The notes below the pieces were generated by a model. The model was not told the DNA's origin and did not search any database. It worked only from the letters and a program-made list of their open reading frames with translations. 18,205 nt of DNA from ZC4RG20 sp035760685 (GTDB taxonomy: Bacteria > Pseudomonadota > Gammaproteobacteria > Steroidobacterales > Rariloculaceae), in the NCBI GenBank assembly GCA_035760685.1, contig DASTSM010000387.1, positions 1 to 18,205 on the forward strand, written 5' to 3'. This document shows, piece after piece, positions 6,528 through 14,948 of this stretch. The stretch's first letter is position 1; each line of letters begins with the position of its first letter. Made by a program: the position numbers and the translations under genes.

Positions 6528-8764
6528 CGAACGTGCTGGGTCCGGAAAGGCCTCGCGCGCTTCGGGCCGCGCTTTCCTTCCGGCGTCTTGCCGGTTCCCT
6601 TGGGCTGAAAGCGCGGCACGAGGTGCTTCTTGCCGTTGCCGATCAGATCCTCGCGTCCCATGCGCTTCAACGCTTCCCGCAGCACCGGCCAGTTGTTCGG
6701 ATCGTGATAGCGAAGGAACGCTTTGTGCAACCGCCTGATCTTGAGCCCCTTCGGAATCGGGACCTCCTCGCCGTCGCGCGAGACCCGCTTCAGCGGGTTC
6801 TTGCCCGAGTGATACATGGCGGTCGCCGTCGCCATCGGGCTCGGCAGGAACGCCTGCACCTGATCGGCGCGAAAGCCGTTCCGCTTGAGCCAGAGCGCGA
6901 GCTCGAGCATGTCCTCGTCGGTCGTTCCCGGGTGCGCCGCGATGAAATACGGGATCAGGTACTGCTCCTTGCCGGCCGCCTTCGAGTACCGGTCGAAGAG
7001 CTCCTTGAAGCGGTAGTACGCCCCGAGCCCGGGCTTCATCATCTTCGATAGCGGCCCCTCGGAGATCGCCTCGGGCGCGATCTTGAGATAGCCGCCCGTA
7101 TGATGCTGCGCGAGCTCGCGCACGTACTCCGGCGACTCCACGGCGAGGTCGTAGCGCACGCCCGAGGCGATGAGCACCTTCTTGATGCCGGGCAGCTCAC
7201 GCGCTCGCCGATAGAGGCGAATCAGCGGCGAGTGGTCCGTATTGAGATTCGGGCAGACCGCCGGATAAACGCACGACGGGCGCCGGCAGGCCGACTCGAT
7301 CTCGCGGCTCTTGCAGGCGAGGCGATACATGTTCGCCGTCGGCCCGCCGAGATCGGAGATCACGCCCGTGAAGCCCGGCACCGTGTCGCGGATCGTCTCG
7401 ATCTCGCTCAGGATCGAGCCTTCGCTGCGGCTCTGAATCACGCGGCCCTCGTGCTCCGTGATCGAGCAGAACGTACAGCCGCCGAAGCAGCCGCGCTGGA
7501 TCGTGACGGAGAAGCGGATCATCTCGTAGGCCGGGATCTTGGCCGGCGTATAAGCCGGGTGCGGCACGCGCTGGTAAGGCAGCTCGTAGATGCGGTCCAT
7601 CTCGGGCGTCGCGAGCGGGAGCGGCGGCGGATTGAGCCAGACGTCGCGGTCGCCGTGCCGCTGCACGAGCGCGCGCGCGTTGCCGGCATTCGCCTCACGA
7701 TGCAGGATGCGCGAGGCGTGCGCGTAGAGCACCGGATCGTCGCGGACCTGCTCGAAGCTCGGCAGGCGGATGTAGCTGCGCTCGCGATCGGCCGTCGGCA
7801 CGCGGCGCGTGAAGCGCACGACGTTGACGCCGGGCTCGAGAGCCGGTCCTCGCGTCGCGCACGGGTCTTGCGTCGGCGGCCCGGAATCGGAGCGTGCGGC
7901 CGCGGGGCGCATCGCGGTTGCAGCCGCCCTTTCGCTCGCGGGGGCGCCGCGCGATGCGGGCGGCATCTCCGCGGCTGCTCGCAGCTTCGCGCCGGGCTCC
8001 ATCGCGTACGGATCGGCGTGCGCGTCGATCGGCCCCGGCTCGTCGAGGTCCGTCGAGTCGATCTCGGTCCAGCCCGGACCCGCGCGGGTCCCCGCGAACG
8101 CGGTGCCGCGCACGTCCCGGATCGAGGAGGGCGCTTCGCCCGCGGCGAGCCGGTGCGCGATCTCGACGATCTGCCGCTCGCCGTTGCCGAAGACGAGCAG
8201 ATCGGCCTTCGAGTCGAGCAGGATCGAGCGGCGGACCTTCTCTTGCCAGTAGTCGAAGTGCGCGATGCGGCGGAGGCTCGCCTCGATGCCGCCGACCACG
8301 ATCGGCACGTCGCCGTAGGCCTCGCGCAGGCGCTGCGAGTAGACGATCACGCTGCGGTCCGGGCGCCGGCCGCCTTCGCCGCCGGGCGTGTAGGCGTCGT
8401 CGCGGCGGATGCGCCGGTCGGCCGTGTAGCGGTTCACCATCGAGTCCATGTTGCCGGCCGTGACCCCGAAGAAGAGCGCGGGGCGCCCGAGACGCTCGAA
8501 CGCCGTCGTCGAGCGCCAATCCGGCTGCGCGATGATACCGACGCGGAAGCCTTGCGCCTCGAGGACGCGGCCGACGATGGCCATGCCGAAGCTCGGATGA
8601 TCGACGTAGGCGTCGCCCGTCACGAGGATGACGTCGCACGCGTCCCACCCGAGCGCCTGCATCTCCTCGCGCGACATCGGCAGGAACGGCGCGGGCGTGA
8701 GCCGGGCCGCCCAGTGCTTGCGGTAGCCGAAGAGGTCCGGGGCTTTCGAGAGAAACGGCGTCAC
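6524..8764 (-). CDS. ygiQ: YgiQ family radical SAM protein (UPF0313)
   Basis: The 746-residue product matches YgiQ end to end. The N-terminal part carries APFLPMSREEM, VTGDAYVDHPSFGMA and GGIEASLRR, typical of the UPF0313 N-terminal domain. The radical SAM core has the 4Fe-4S cysteines Cys426, Cys430 and Cys433 in GCFGGCTFC, then SITEHEGRVIQSRS. The C-terminal part has KNPLKRV and LRYHDPNNWP. The physiological reaction of YgiQ is not known. Two oddities are a low-complexity Ala/Pro/Arg insert at residues about 253-315, and PEAISEGPLSK where E. coli has PEHTEEGPLSK (positions 565-567). The start is GTG at 8764 with GAGG (complement of 8773-8776) eight bases upstream. The 265-bp gap upstream (8765-9029) contains no recognisable gene. 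The stop overlaps the slt start. Confidence 0.96.
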   Translation of the reverse strand: MTPFLSKAPDLFGYRKHWAARLTPAPFLPMSREEMQALGWDACDVILVTGDAYVDHPSFGMAIVGRVLEAQGFRVGIIAQPDWRSTTAFERLGRPALFFGVTAGNMDSMVNRYTADRRIRRDDAYTPGGEGGRRPDRSVIVYSQRLREAYGDVPIVVGGIEASLRRIAHFDYWQEKVRRSILLDSKADLLVFGNGERQIVEIAHRLAAGEAPSSIRDVRGTAFAGTRAGPGWTEIDSTDLDEPGPIDAHADPYAMEPGAKLRAAAEMPPASRGAPASERAAATAMRPAAARSDSGPPTQDPCATRGPALEPGVNVVRFTRRVPTADRERSYIRLPSFEQVRDDPVLYAHASRILHREANAGNARALVQRHGDRDVWLNPPPLPLATPEMDRIYELPYQRVPHPAYTPAKIPAYEMIRFSVTIQRGCFGGCTFCSITEHEGRVIQSRSEGSILSEIETIRDTVPGFTGVISDLGGPTANMYRLACKSREIESACRRPSCVYPAVCPNLNTDHSPLIRLYRRARELPGIKKVLIASGVRYDLAVESPEYVRELAQHHTGGYLKIAPEAISEGPLSKMMKPGLGAYYRFKELFDRYSKAAGKEQYLIPYFIAAHPGTTDEDMLELALWLKRNGFRADQVQAFLPSPMATATAMYHSGKNPLKRVSRDGEEVPIPKGLKIRRLHKAFLRYHDPNNWPVLREALKRMGREDLIGNGKKHLVPRFQPKGTGKTPEGKRGPKRARPFRTQHVR

Positions 8765-9029
8765 GGCGGGAGCCTCAATTCATGTCGTTCGCGGAGCTTG
8801 GTGGGTGGAGCAGCGGAGCGGCGTTTATCGACGGTGCCCGCGCGGCCGAAGCGGCGGTCGTCAGGAATCGCGCCGCTGCGCGGCGTTGTAATGGGACGCC
8901 GATCCACTGCGGCCCTGCCCTCTGGGTGCGCCCCGCGCCCGCCGCGTCACACGGCGGCGTGCGCGGTGCCCCAAGCCTGACCGGCAAAGTCTACCATCCG
9001 GCCGCTGCTCAGGTCCGCACGTCGGCCGA

Positions 9030-9467
9030 TCAGGAGTTTTCGCCCTCGCGCATGAGACGCAGCGTCTTTTCGTCCCGCTCGCCTCCGAAGTACTTATCGA
9101 GCAGCCGCTCGAAGACGGAGCCCGGCGGCGAGACGGCGGCGAACAGGGTCGCGCTCGACCTGAGCTTCATGTCGTCCGGCGAGCCGAAGATCTCGAAGGC
9201 CGATCGTCCCTCGATCCCGAGCAGGGCCTCGGCGCATTCGGTCAAGCGCGGTCCCAGTACCGAATGGCGCAGGTAGGCCTCGGCCTCGGGCACGCTCTTG
9301 ATGGCGTACAGCTTCGAGGTCGAGCTGAAGCCGAGGCCCGCGTACTGCGGGAAGACGTACCACATCCAGTGGGAGCGCTTGCGGCCGCTCCGGATCTCGG
9401 CGAGCGCCTGCTCGTAGCTCCGCTCCTGCGCGCGCACGAAGCGGTCGAGCGTGTAGGGGTCGCTCAC
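9030..9467 (-). CDS. DUF1810 family protein
   Basis: The 145-residue protein is recognisable as DUF1810 from YTLDRFVRAQ at the N-terminus, the central block RKRSHWMWYVFPQYAGLG, and the downstream KLYAIKS and GPRLTECAEALL. It is close to the usual family length and has no signal or membrane segment. No biochemical function can be assigned from sequence. It is the last gene of the minus-strand permease series, only seven bases after the permease stop, so it is probably co-transcribed with the transporter. A link to that system is inference. The start is GTG at 9467; the GAGG of the adjoining 11-bp duplication provides a plausible ribosome-binding site. Confidence 0.88.
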   Translation of the reverse strand: MSDPYTLDRFVRAQERSYEQALAEIRSGRKRSHWMWYVFPQYAGLGFSSTSKLYAIKSVPEAEAYLRHSVLGPRLTECAEALLGIEGRSAFEIFGSPDDMKLRSSATLFAAVSPPGSVFERLLDKYFGGERDEKTLRLMREGENS

Positions 9468-9485
9468 TCGTACCTCACTCGTACC
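9464..9485. repeat. 11-bp tandem duplication at the permease/DUF1810 junction
   Basis: TCACTCGTACC occurs twice in direct tandem (9464-9474 and 9475-9485). On the minus strand this is GGTACGAGTGA twice. The first copy contains the permease stop (TGA, 9475-9477) and the second contains the GTG start of the DUF1810 gene (9465-9467). The junction therefore looks like a short slippage duplication. Confidence 0.9.
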
Positions 9486-11943
9486 TCAACACGTCGGCCG
9501 GCGCGACTCGGGCCGAGCGAAGCGCCTGGCGCACGACGACGGCGCCGCCGATGAGCAGCGTGATGCCGAGGCTCGCGAGGAAAGGCGCGGGCGAGAGGCG
9601 CAGCGGGTGGACGAAGAGGCTCACGTACGTCTCGGCCGCCGCGTAGGCCGCCGGCCAGGCGACGAGATTCGCGATGAGCACGGGGCGCAAGTACTCCGCG
9701 GCGAGCGAGCGAAGCAGCCGTTCCGAGCTTGCGCCGAGCACCTTGCGCACGCCCATCTCGTGGCGCCTCCGCGCCGAGACGAACAGGGTCAAGCTCACGA
9801 GGCCCGTGACGGCGATGAGGAAAGCCACGCCCGCGAGGGCCATGAACGCGCGGCTCGTGTACTCGAACATGCGGTACGACCGCTCGAAGCGCTCGTCCGC
9901 GAACTCGCGCTTCAGCGGATAGCGCGGCGCGAGCGCACGCCACGTCGCGTCGATATGGGCGAGCGCGGCCGGAACGTTCGCGCGCGAGATCCGGACGATC
10001 GGGAACGAAATGCCGCTTCGATCGAGATGGTAAATGAACGCGCGTATCCCCCAGCCGAATACGCGCGGCGGAGCGTGCTCGACGACGCCGATGATGTCGA
10101 CGGGCGAGTAGTCGCCTCCGAACATCGTCGACGAGGCGCCGTACAGCGTCTGACCGACGGCGTCTTCCGGGCGCCGCCATCCGAACTGCTCGGCCGCCGC
10201 GCGGTCGATGACGATCTTCCCCCTCGACGTCGCAGCGGCGTCGTCCCGATCCGGCGAGAAGGTGCGGCCCGCGAGCATGCGGGTGCCTAGGGCATCGAAA
10301 TAGCCGAACGATATCGCTTGCTCTTGAGTGAAGCGAACGGTGCTCAAATCGCCCGCCGTCCGCGTGTAGCCCGATCCGCCGACTTGGGGCTCCCAGGGCG
10401 CGACGCTCGCGCCGGTCACGGCCGCGATGTAGGGCGACGCCCGCAAGCGCGCCTCGAACGCCGTAGGATCGATGCCCGCGTCCCCCAGGCGGATCGGGAT
10501 CACGACCAAGGGGTCGCCCTGGATCGCGACCGCGCTTCGCCTGAGCTCGGCGTTTTGACCCGCGACGACGAGCACGCCGATGAGCAGGAAGCTCGCGGCG
10601 GCGAACTGCACGCCGATCAGCACCGTCCGCAAATGCTTCGGCCCCGCGCGAACCGCGCCTGCGCGAAGGGCCGCGAGAGGTTTGACGCCGGCGAGCGCGA
10701 AGGCCGGATACGCGGCCGAGACGGCACCGGTCGCAAGCGTGAGCGCGACGACGAACGCCCAGAACGAGAAGCTCGCGCCCCACGGCGGATCGAGGCGGAG
10801 CCCCGTCGCCCCGTCCAGCGCCAGGATGGCGAGCTCGAGCACGAGCAATGCGACCGGCATCGCAAGCGCCGCCGCGAGAACGCTCTCGACCAGATAGAGA
10901 CGCATGACATGGCCGCGCCGCGCTCCGAGCACTTTGCGCAGGCCCACCTCCTTGGCCTTAACGAGGCTCCGCGCCGTCGCGAGACTCACGTAGTTCACGC
11001 AGGCGATCCCGAGCACGAGGCCGCCGAGCGCGAGCATCAGAGGGGGCATCGACAAGTCGGAAAAGCCGAAGACGTCGTCGATGCCCGACCGGAACACGTC
11101 CGAGATGGGCCGAGCCTCGAACGCGATCTTCGCGCCGTCGAGCGCGACGTGCCGCGCCGCGAACGCGGGCATGCGCGCGTTGAGCTGTTGCGCGGTGAGG
11201 CCGCGCTCGGGAAAAAGGACATACGTGTCGCCGCCCGGGCCGAAAAACCACTGCAAGCCGATCGGCGCATCCTGGGGCAGGGTGGCCTCCGCGCCCCGGA
11301 TGTCTTCCGGAACCCGCGTGACGACGAAGATCTCGACAGGATCGTCGGCGCCGATCGAGCGGCCGAACAGCGACGGCTCCGGCAGGGCGGAGATCACGCC
11401 CGCCACCTCGACGTCGCCGATGCCCTCGACGTGAATCGAGCGGCCGACGGCGTCCGCGCGGCCGAAGAGCGCCCTCGCCGTCGCCTGCGTGAGCACGGCG
11501 CTCCGCGAGGGCGCGAGCGCAGCGCGCGCGCTGCCTGCGATGAACGGCAGCTCGAAGATCTCGAGGAACTCGGGCTCGACGTATCGAATCTTGCGGAACG
11601 TCGTGTCGGCGCCGACGCCCACCACGGCACGGGGCTCGGTGCGCGAGCGCGCGACCGCTTCGAGCTCGGGGAAATCCGTCCGCATCGCATCGGCGAGCAA
11701 GTAAGACGCGCCGGACGAGAGCGGCACGGTGAGGTTCATCGCGCGCACGTCGATGCCTTCGTACATCGCGTAGATTCGATCCGCGTGCGGGAACGAGCGG
11801 TCGGCGCTCGCGACGTACTCGGCGAACACGTAGGCGCCGAGGAAGCACGCGAGGCCGAGCGCGAGGCCGGCGATCCCGGCGGCGGCGTCGAGCTTGTGCT
11901 TCAAGACGCTGCGCGCGGCGAGCGTCAGGTCGCGCATCGGCAC
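9475..11943 (-). CDS. MacB/FtsX-type ABC transporter permease (second of pair)
   Basis: The 822-residue protein has about eight membrane helices: one near residues 20-42, four between about 297 and 468, and three between about 700 and 810. Two large periplasmic domains (about 45-295 and 470-695) separate them. This is a duplicated MacB_PCD plus FtsX arrangement. Both cytoplasmic coupling motifs are present after the first helix of each FtsX half: KEVGLRKVLGARRG and HEMGVRKVLGASSE. The C-terminus RVAPADVLRYE is the usual permease ending. There is no ATP-binding domain; the ATPase is encoded at 16522-17283. The start is either GTG at 11943, four bases after GGAGG, or ATG at 11937, ten bases after it. 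It lies 88 bp downstream of the first permease, with no clear terminator between them. Confidence 0.93.
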   Translation of the reverse strand: MPMRDLTLAARSVLKHKLDAAAGIAGLALGLACFLGAYVFAEYVASADRSFPHADRIYAMYEGIDVRAMNLTVPLSSGASYLLADAMRTDFPELEAVARSRTEPRAVVGVGADTTFRKIRYVEPEFLEIFELPFIAGSARAALAPSRSAVLTQATARALFGRADAVGRSIHVEGIGDVEVAGVISALPEPSLFGRSIGADDPVEIFVVTRVPEDIRGAEATLPQDAPIGLQWFFGPGGDTYVLFPERGLTAQQLNARMPAFAARHVALDGAKIAFEARPISDVFRSGIDDVFGFSDLSMPPLMLALGGLVLGIACVNYVSLATARSLVKAKEVGLRKVLGARRGHVMRLYLVESVLAAALAMPVALLVLELAILALDGATGLRLDPPWGASFSFWAFVVALTLATGAVSAAYPAFALAGVKPLAALRAGAVRAGPKHLRTVLIGVQFAAASFLLIGVLVVAGQNAELRRSAVAIQGDPLVVIPIRLGDAGIDPTAFEARLRASPYIAAVTGASVAPWEPQVGGSGYTRTAGDLSTVRFTQEQAISFGYFDALGTRMLAGRTFSPDRDDAAATSRGKIVIDRAAAEQFGWRRPEDAVGQTLYGASSTMFGGDYSPVDIIGVVEHAPPRVFGWGIRAFIYHLDRSGISFPIVRISRANVPAALAHIDATWRALAPRYPLKREFADERFERSYRMFEYTSRAFMALAGVAFLIAVTGLVSLTLFVSARRRHEMGVRKVLGASSERLLRSLAAEYLRPVLIANLVAWPAAYAAAETYVSLFVHPLRLSPAPFLASLGITLLIGGAVVVRQALRSARVAPADVLRYE

Positions 11944-12031
11944 GAGACCTCCGAGAGGGTGCGGCGGTCCTTGCGGCGGCCGGCGCTCATTGCGCTTTCC
12001 CCGGTCGTTCGAGAGTCGCTGCCATGGCTGC

Positions 12032-14482
12032 CTATTCGCGGCGCACGTGCTCGAGCGGGCTCTCCCGCGTCAATCGGAAGATGAGCATCGCGACCGCTCC
12101 GAACGCGACCGCGGCGAGCGCCGCGCCGCTCATGAGGAACCAGGACGGGTCGATCGGAGCGCGCAAGACGAACGCATCGAGCCAGCGCGACGTGAGCCAC
12201 AAGGCAATCGGGCAGCCGATCGCGAGGGCGGCCGCCACGATGCGCAGCTGCCCGCCGGAGACCATCGCCGCGACCTGACCGCGGGTTGCGCCGAATACGC
12301 GCCGGATCGCGAGGCCCCGTGCCGCGCGTTTCATCGCGAGCGCCGCGAAACCGAGAATGCCGAAGACCGAGAGAGCCATCGCAGCGACGGCAAATGCGGC
12401 GATGAGCCGCAGCTCCCGCCGTTCGCTCTCGGTCTGGTCCGCGACGCGGTCCTCGAGGCGATCGACGCGCGCGACGAATCCCGGAACGGCGTCGTTCCAA
12501 GCCTCGCCGATCCGGGCCATGAGGCGGGCATCCGTTCGATCGGCGGCGACGAGGAGATAGGACTGCTGATGCCGGTTCACGTTCCAGTCCGTCCGAACGA
12601 GATAGAGGAGCGGGTCGACGGCTTGCCGCGGGCCGCCATAGCGGATGTCGTCGACCACGCCGATGATCCGGGCCTCGGAAGGCCCGGCGTCCTGATCCGA
12701 GAATCGCAATACTTGGCCGATCGCGTCCGCCTTCGAAACGAATCCCAGCTCGCTGACGGCGGTCTCGTTGATGACGGCGCTCGCCGCGAGCTCGGCACCG
12801 GCGGCACCGTCGGCGCCGAAGGCGGGATCGAAGCCGCGCCCGGCGAGCACGCGCACGCCGAGGCTGCCGAAGTAGCCGAAATCGATCCGATTCAAGAGCA
12901 GCGGGCGGCTCGCGCCGCCGCGTCCGAGCGCCACGCTGACGCGCTGCGGCAGCGGCGTCGTCGGCACGGAATTCGCGATGGAGACCGAGCGCACGCCGGG
13001 CAGCGCGATCAAGCGGGCTTCGAGATCCGCCAGCTCGGCGTCGGCGCCTTCCGCGTTGAGCACGAGCAGACCGCGCGGATCGTAGCCGAGCCGCGTCTCC
13101 GCGCGCACGAAGGCGAGCTCGGAATGAATGGCGAGCGCGAACACGATCAGCACGAACGACGCGACGAACTGAAGCGCGACGAGTCCTTTGCGGAAGGCCG
13201 CGCCGCTCACGCCGAATGCGGCGACCGCGAGCCGGCCTTGCAGCAGCGCCGTCGCGGGGATCCGGGCGACCGCTAAACTCAAGCCGATGCCGGAGCAGGC
13301 GCCGACGATGAGCGCCACGGCCGCGAGCTGCGCGAGGAGCGACGGCTGCAAGAGCGTCGCGAGCTCGATGGGTCGGTCGACGAATCGGCCGAATGGGCCG
13401 ACGAGAACGGCCGCGACGCCGATACCCGCGGCCGCCGTGCAAACCGCCGTCGCCGCCGATTCGATCGTCATGCGCGCTGCGATGCCGCTCGGCCGCGCGC
13501 CGAGCAGACGGCGCATGGCGAGCTCGCGCGCCCGCGCAGACGCCTGCGCCGTCGAGAAGTTCGCGAAGCAGAGCGCGGCGATCAAGAGCAGCAGCGCGGC
13601 CGCCGACGCGAAGACCGCGAGCTCCGTCGGATCGCCGACACTGGCGTGATCGAGATAGCTCGAGTAGCCGCTCGAGCCGAGGTAGACGTCGAGCAAAGGC
13701 TGAAGGCCGATCGACGCTCCGGGCAAGTAGCCGGCGTCGCGCCGCTCGGCGACGAGCGGCGGCACGGCTTGCCGCGCGCGCGCCAGCGACCCGGCCGAAT
13801 CGAACAGCAGATAGGTCACGTAGCAGTGGCAATTGCCCCAGCCCGTGAGCGCCGCTCGCGGAATGCCGCCGCTTGCGGCGATCCCGAAGAAGGTGTCGAG
13901 CGAGAGCAAGAAATCGGGCCGGATGTGCGAGGCGGCCGGCCAGTCGCGCATGACGGCGGCCACCTTCACGTCGCGCGCGCCGCCGAGCGCGAGGGTCTTT
14001 CCGATCGGGTCGTCCGTGCCGAAGTATTTTTTCGCGGCGCGCTCCGAAATCACGAGCGCATTCGATTCGGCGAGGGGCGCCGCGGCGCCCGCCGCGATCG
14101 CGACGGGGAAGATCTCGAGGAAGGACGGCTCGGCGAAAAAGAGGGTCTCGTTGAAGCGGTCGCGGCCGCGCTGGACCATCGCGCGCAGCGGCTGCACGCG
14201 GGCCGCCGCGACGACCCCGGGCAGCTCGGCGCGCGCGGCGTCCGCGAACGGATAGGGCAGCGACGTGTATCGCGTGCCGCTGCCGAGATCGCGCGTCTCG
14301 ACGGCGCGCGCGATGCGCGCGGCGTCCGGATTCCAGGCGTCGTAGCTGCGCTCGAAGTCGATGAAGGTCAGGATCAATGCGGCGGCCGCAAAGCTCACGA
14401 GGAAGCACGCCGCCTTCAAGACGAAGATCAGCGGCGTTCGCCGCTCCGACGCCCACCACGCCGCGACGGCGGTCGTTCTCAT
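12032..14482 (-). CDS. MacB/FtsX-type ABC transporter permease (first of pair)
   Basis: The 816-residue protein has the same plan as its neighbour. Helix 1 is at about 18-43, then a periplasmic domain, four helices between about 285 and 455, a second periplasmic domain and three helices from about 690 to 805. Coupling motifs are ARELAMRRLLGARPSG and ARGLAIRRVFGATRGQ, and it ends RESPLEHVRRE. It is clearly divergent from the other permease, so a heterodimer is likely. The first periplasmic domain carries a close cysteine pair (GNCHCY, near 13820-13840) absent from the partner. The ATG at 14482 lies 22 bases after the gntR stop and has no visible ribosome-binding site. An in-frame stop just upstream excludes an earlier start, so translation may depend on coupling to gntR. 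Confidence 0.92.
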   Translation of the reverse strand: MRTTAVAAWWASERRTPLIFVLKAACFLVSFAAAALILTFIDFERSYDAWNPDAARIARAVETRDLGSGTRYTSLPYPFADAARAELPGVVAAARVQPLRAMVQRGRDRFNETLFFAEPSFLEIFPVAIAAGAAAPLAESNALVISERAAKKYFGTDDPIGKTLALGGARDVKVAAVMRDWPAASHIRPDFLLSLDTFFGIAASGGIPRAALTGWGNCHCYVTYLLFDSAGSLARARQAVPPLVAERRDAGYLPGASIGLQPLLDVYLGSSGYSSYLDHASVGDPTELAVFASAAALLLLIAALCFANFSTAQASARARELAMRRLLGARPSGIAARMTIESAATAVCTAAAGIGVAAVLVGPFGRFVDRPIELATLLQPSLLAQLAAVALIVGACSGIGLSLAVARIPATALLQGRLAVAAFGVSGAAFRKGLVALQFVASFVLIVFALAIHSELAFVRAETRLGYDPRGLLVLNAEGADAELADLEARLIALPGVRSVSIANSVPTTPLPQRVSVALGRGGASRPLLLNRIDFGYFGSLGVRVLAGRGFDPAFGADGAAGAELAASAVINETAVSELGFVSKADAIGQVLRFSDQDAGPSEARIIGVVDDIRYGGPRQAVDPLLYLVRTDWNVNRHQQSYLLVAADRTDARLMARIGEAWNDAVPGFVARVDRLEDRVADQTESERRELRLIAAFAVAAMALSVFGILGFAALAMKRAARGLAIRRVFGATRGQVAAMVSGGQLRIVAAALAIGCPIALWLTSRWLDAFVLRAPIDPSWFLMSGAALAAVAFGAVAMLIFRLTRESPLEHVRRE

Positions 14483-14504
14483 GACTAGGGCGGGGGGCCG
14501 CTCG

Positions 14505-14852
14505 TCACTTCAACAGCTCGTCGACGTCGATGCCGAGCGCCTCGATGCGCGCGAGGATCGCGGGCCACTCCTCGCGCAGAAAGCGCTTGCGCTCGCGCTT
14601 CAGCAGGAGATCGCGCACGCCCTGCTTCACGACGAGACCGATGCCGCGCCGCGTCTCGGTGTACTCTTCGAGCTCTCGGTAGGCGCGCGCGGCCGTCAAC
14701 GGATTCACGACATATTCGCTCGCGAGCTGCCGCACCGACGGCAGCATTTCGCCTTCCTGATAGGTGCGGTCGATGATGCGCGCGATGATCTCGTCCATGA
14801 GCTGACGGTAGATCGGACGGTGCTCGTCCCACGTGGGTGCTTGAGGCGACAT
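14505..14852 (-). CDS. GntR-family transcriptional regulator, YtrA subfamily
   Basis: The protein is 115 residues. Residues about 13-78 form a GntR winged helix-turn-helix: IYRQLMDEIIARII, then GEMLPSVRQLASEYVVNPLTAARAYRELEE and the wing RRGIGLVVK. The C-terminal part is only about 37 residues, too short for the FadR, HutC or MocR effector domains, which defines the YtrA class. YtrA-type repressors commonly sit with and control ABC transporter operons. The gene is transcribed with the two permeases and diverges from the adaptor/ATPase pair, so it probably controls both. The start is ATG at 14852, with AAGGAA about 12 bases upstream. The frame stays open far upstream, antisense to the adaptor, but that extension has no regulator-like sequence. 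Confidence 0.93.
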   Translation of the reverse strand: MSPQAPTWDEHRPIYRQLMDEIIARIIDRTYQEGEMLPSVRQLASEYVVNPLTAARAYRELEEYTETRRGIGLVVKQGVRDLLLKRERKRFLREEWPAILARIEALGIDVDELLK

Positions 14853-14890
14853 CGGTGCTTTCGTTCCTTTCGATACTTCTCTCGCGTCGG

Positions 14891-14919
14891 TTGACAGCGC
14901 GTTCGCATTACAGTAGTAG
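14891..14919 (+). promoter_or_regulatory. Sigma-70 promoter of the adaptor-ATPase operon
   Basis: A perfect -35 TTGACA (14891-14896) is followed by 17 bases and TAGTAG (14914-14919). The -35 is a full consensus match in very GC-rich DNA. Transcription would start near 14926, inside the palindrome at 14919-14940, about 23 bases before the ATG at 14949. Confidence 0.6.
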
Positions 14920-14940
14920 TGTGTTGCCAATGTAACACAC
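14919..14940. promoter_or_regulatory. Candidate GntR operator palindrome
   Basis: GTGTGTT (14919-14925) and AACACAC (14934-14940) are perfect inverted arms around GCCAATGT, with one further inner C-G match. It overlaps the predicted start site of the plus-strand promoter. It also lies just upstream of a possible minus-strand -10 (TGTAAT, complement of 14907-14912). One bound dimer could therefore repress both directions. Autoregulation by the adjacent YtrA-type protein is inferred from position and symmetry. Confidence 0.62.
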
Positions 14941-14948
14941 GGCGGGCG

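Noticed and set aside
7100..8980. 626-residue plus-strand frame opposite ygiQ
   Set aside because: It is antisense to the conserved YgiQ sequence, lacks motifs, and has no supported start.
8782..9276. Plus-strand 164-codon frame covering the ygiQ-DUF1810 gap
   Set aside because: The second half is antisense to DUF1810 and the first half has no motif, no ribosome-binding site and low-complexity Ala/Arg content.
10318..12084. 588-residue plus-strand frame opposite the second permease
   Set aside because: Composition dominated by Arg, Ala and Glu with no recognisable motif. The opposite strand encodes a convincing FtsX-type protein.
11925..14459. 844-residue minus-strand frame overlapping the first permease
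   Set aside because: It is extremely Arg-rich, has no domains, and runs in another frame of a gene with clear permease motifs; it is a high-GC shadow.
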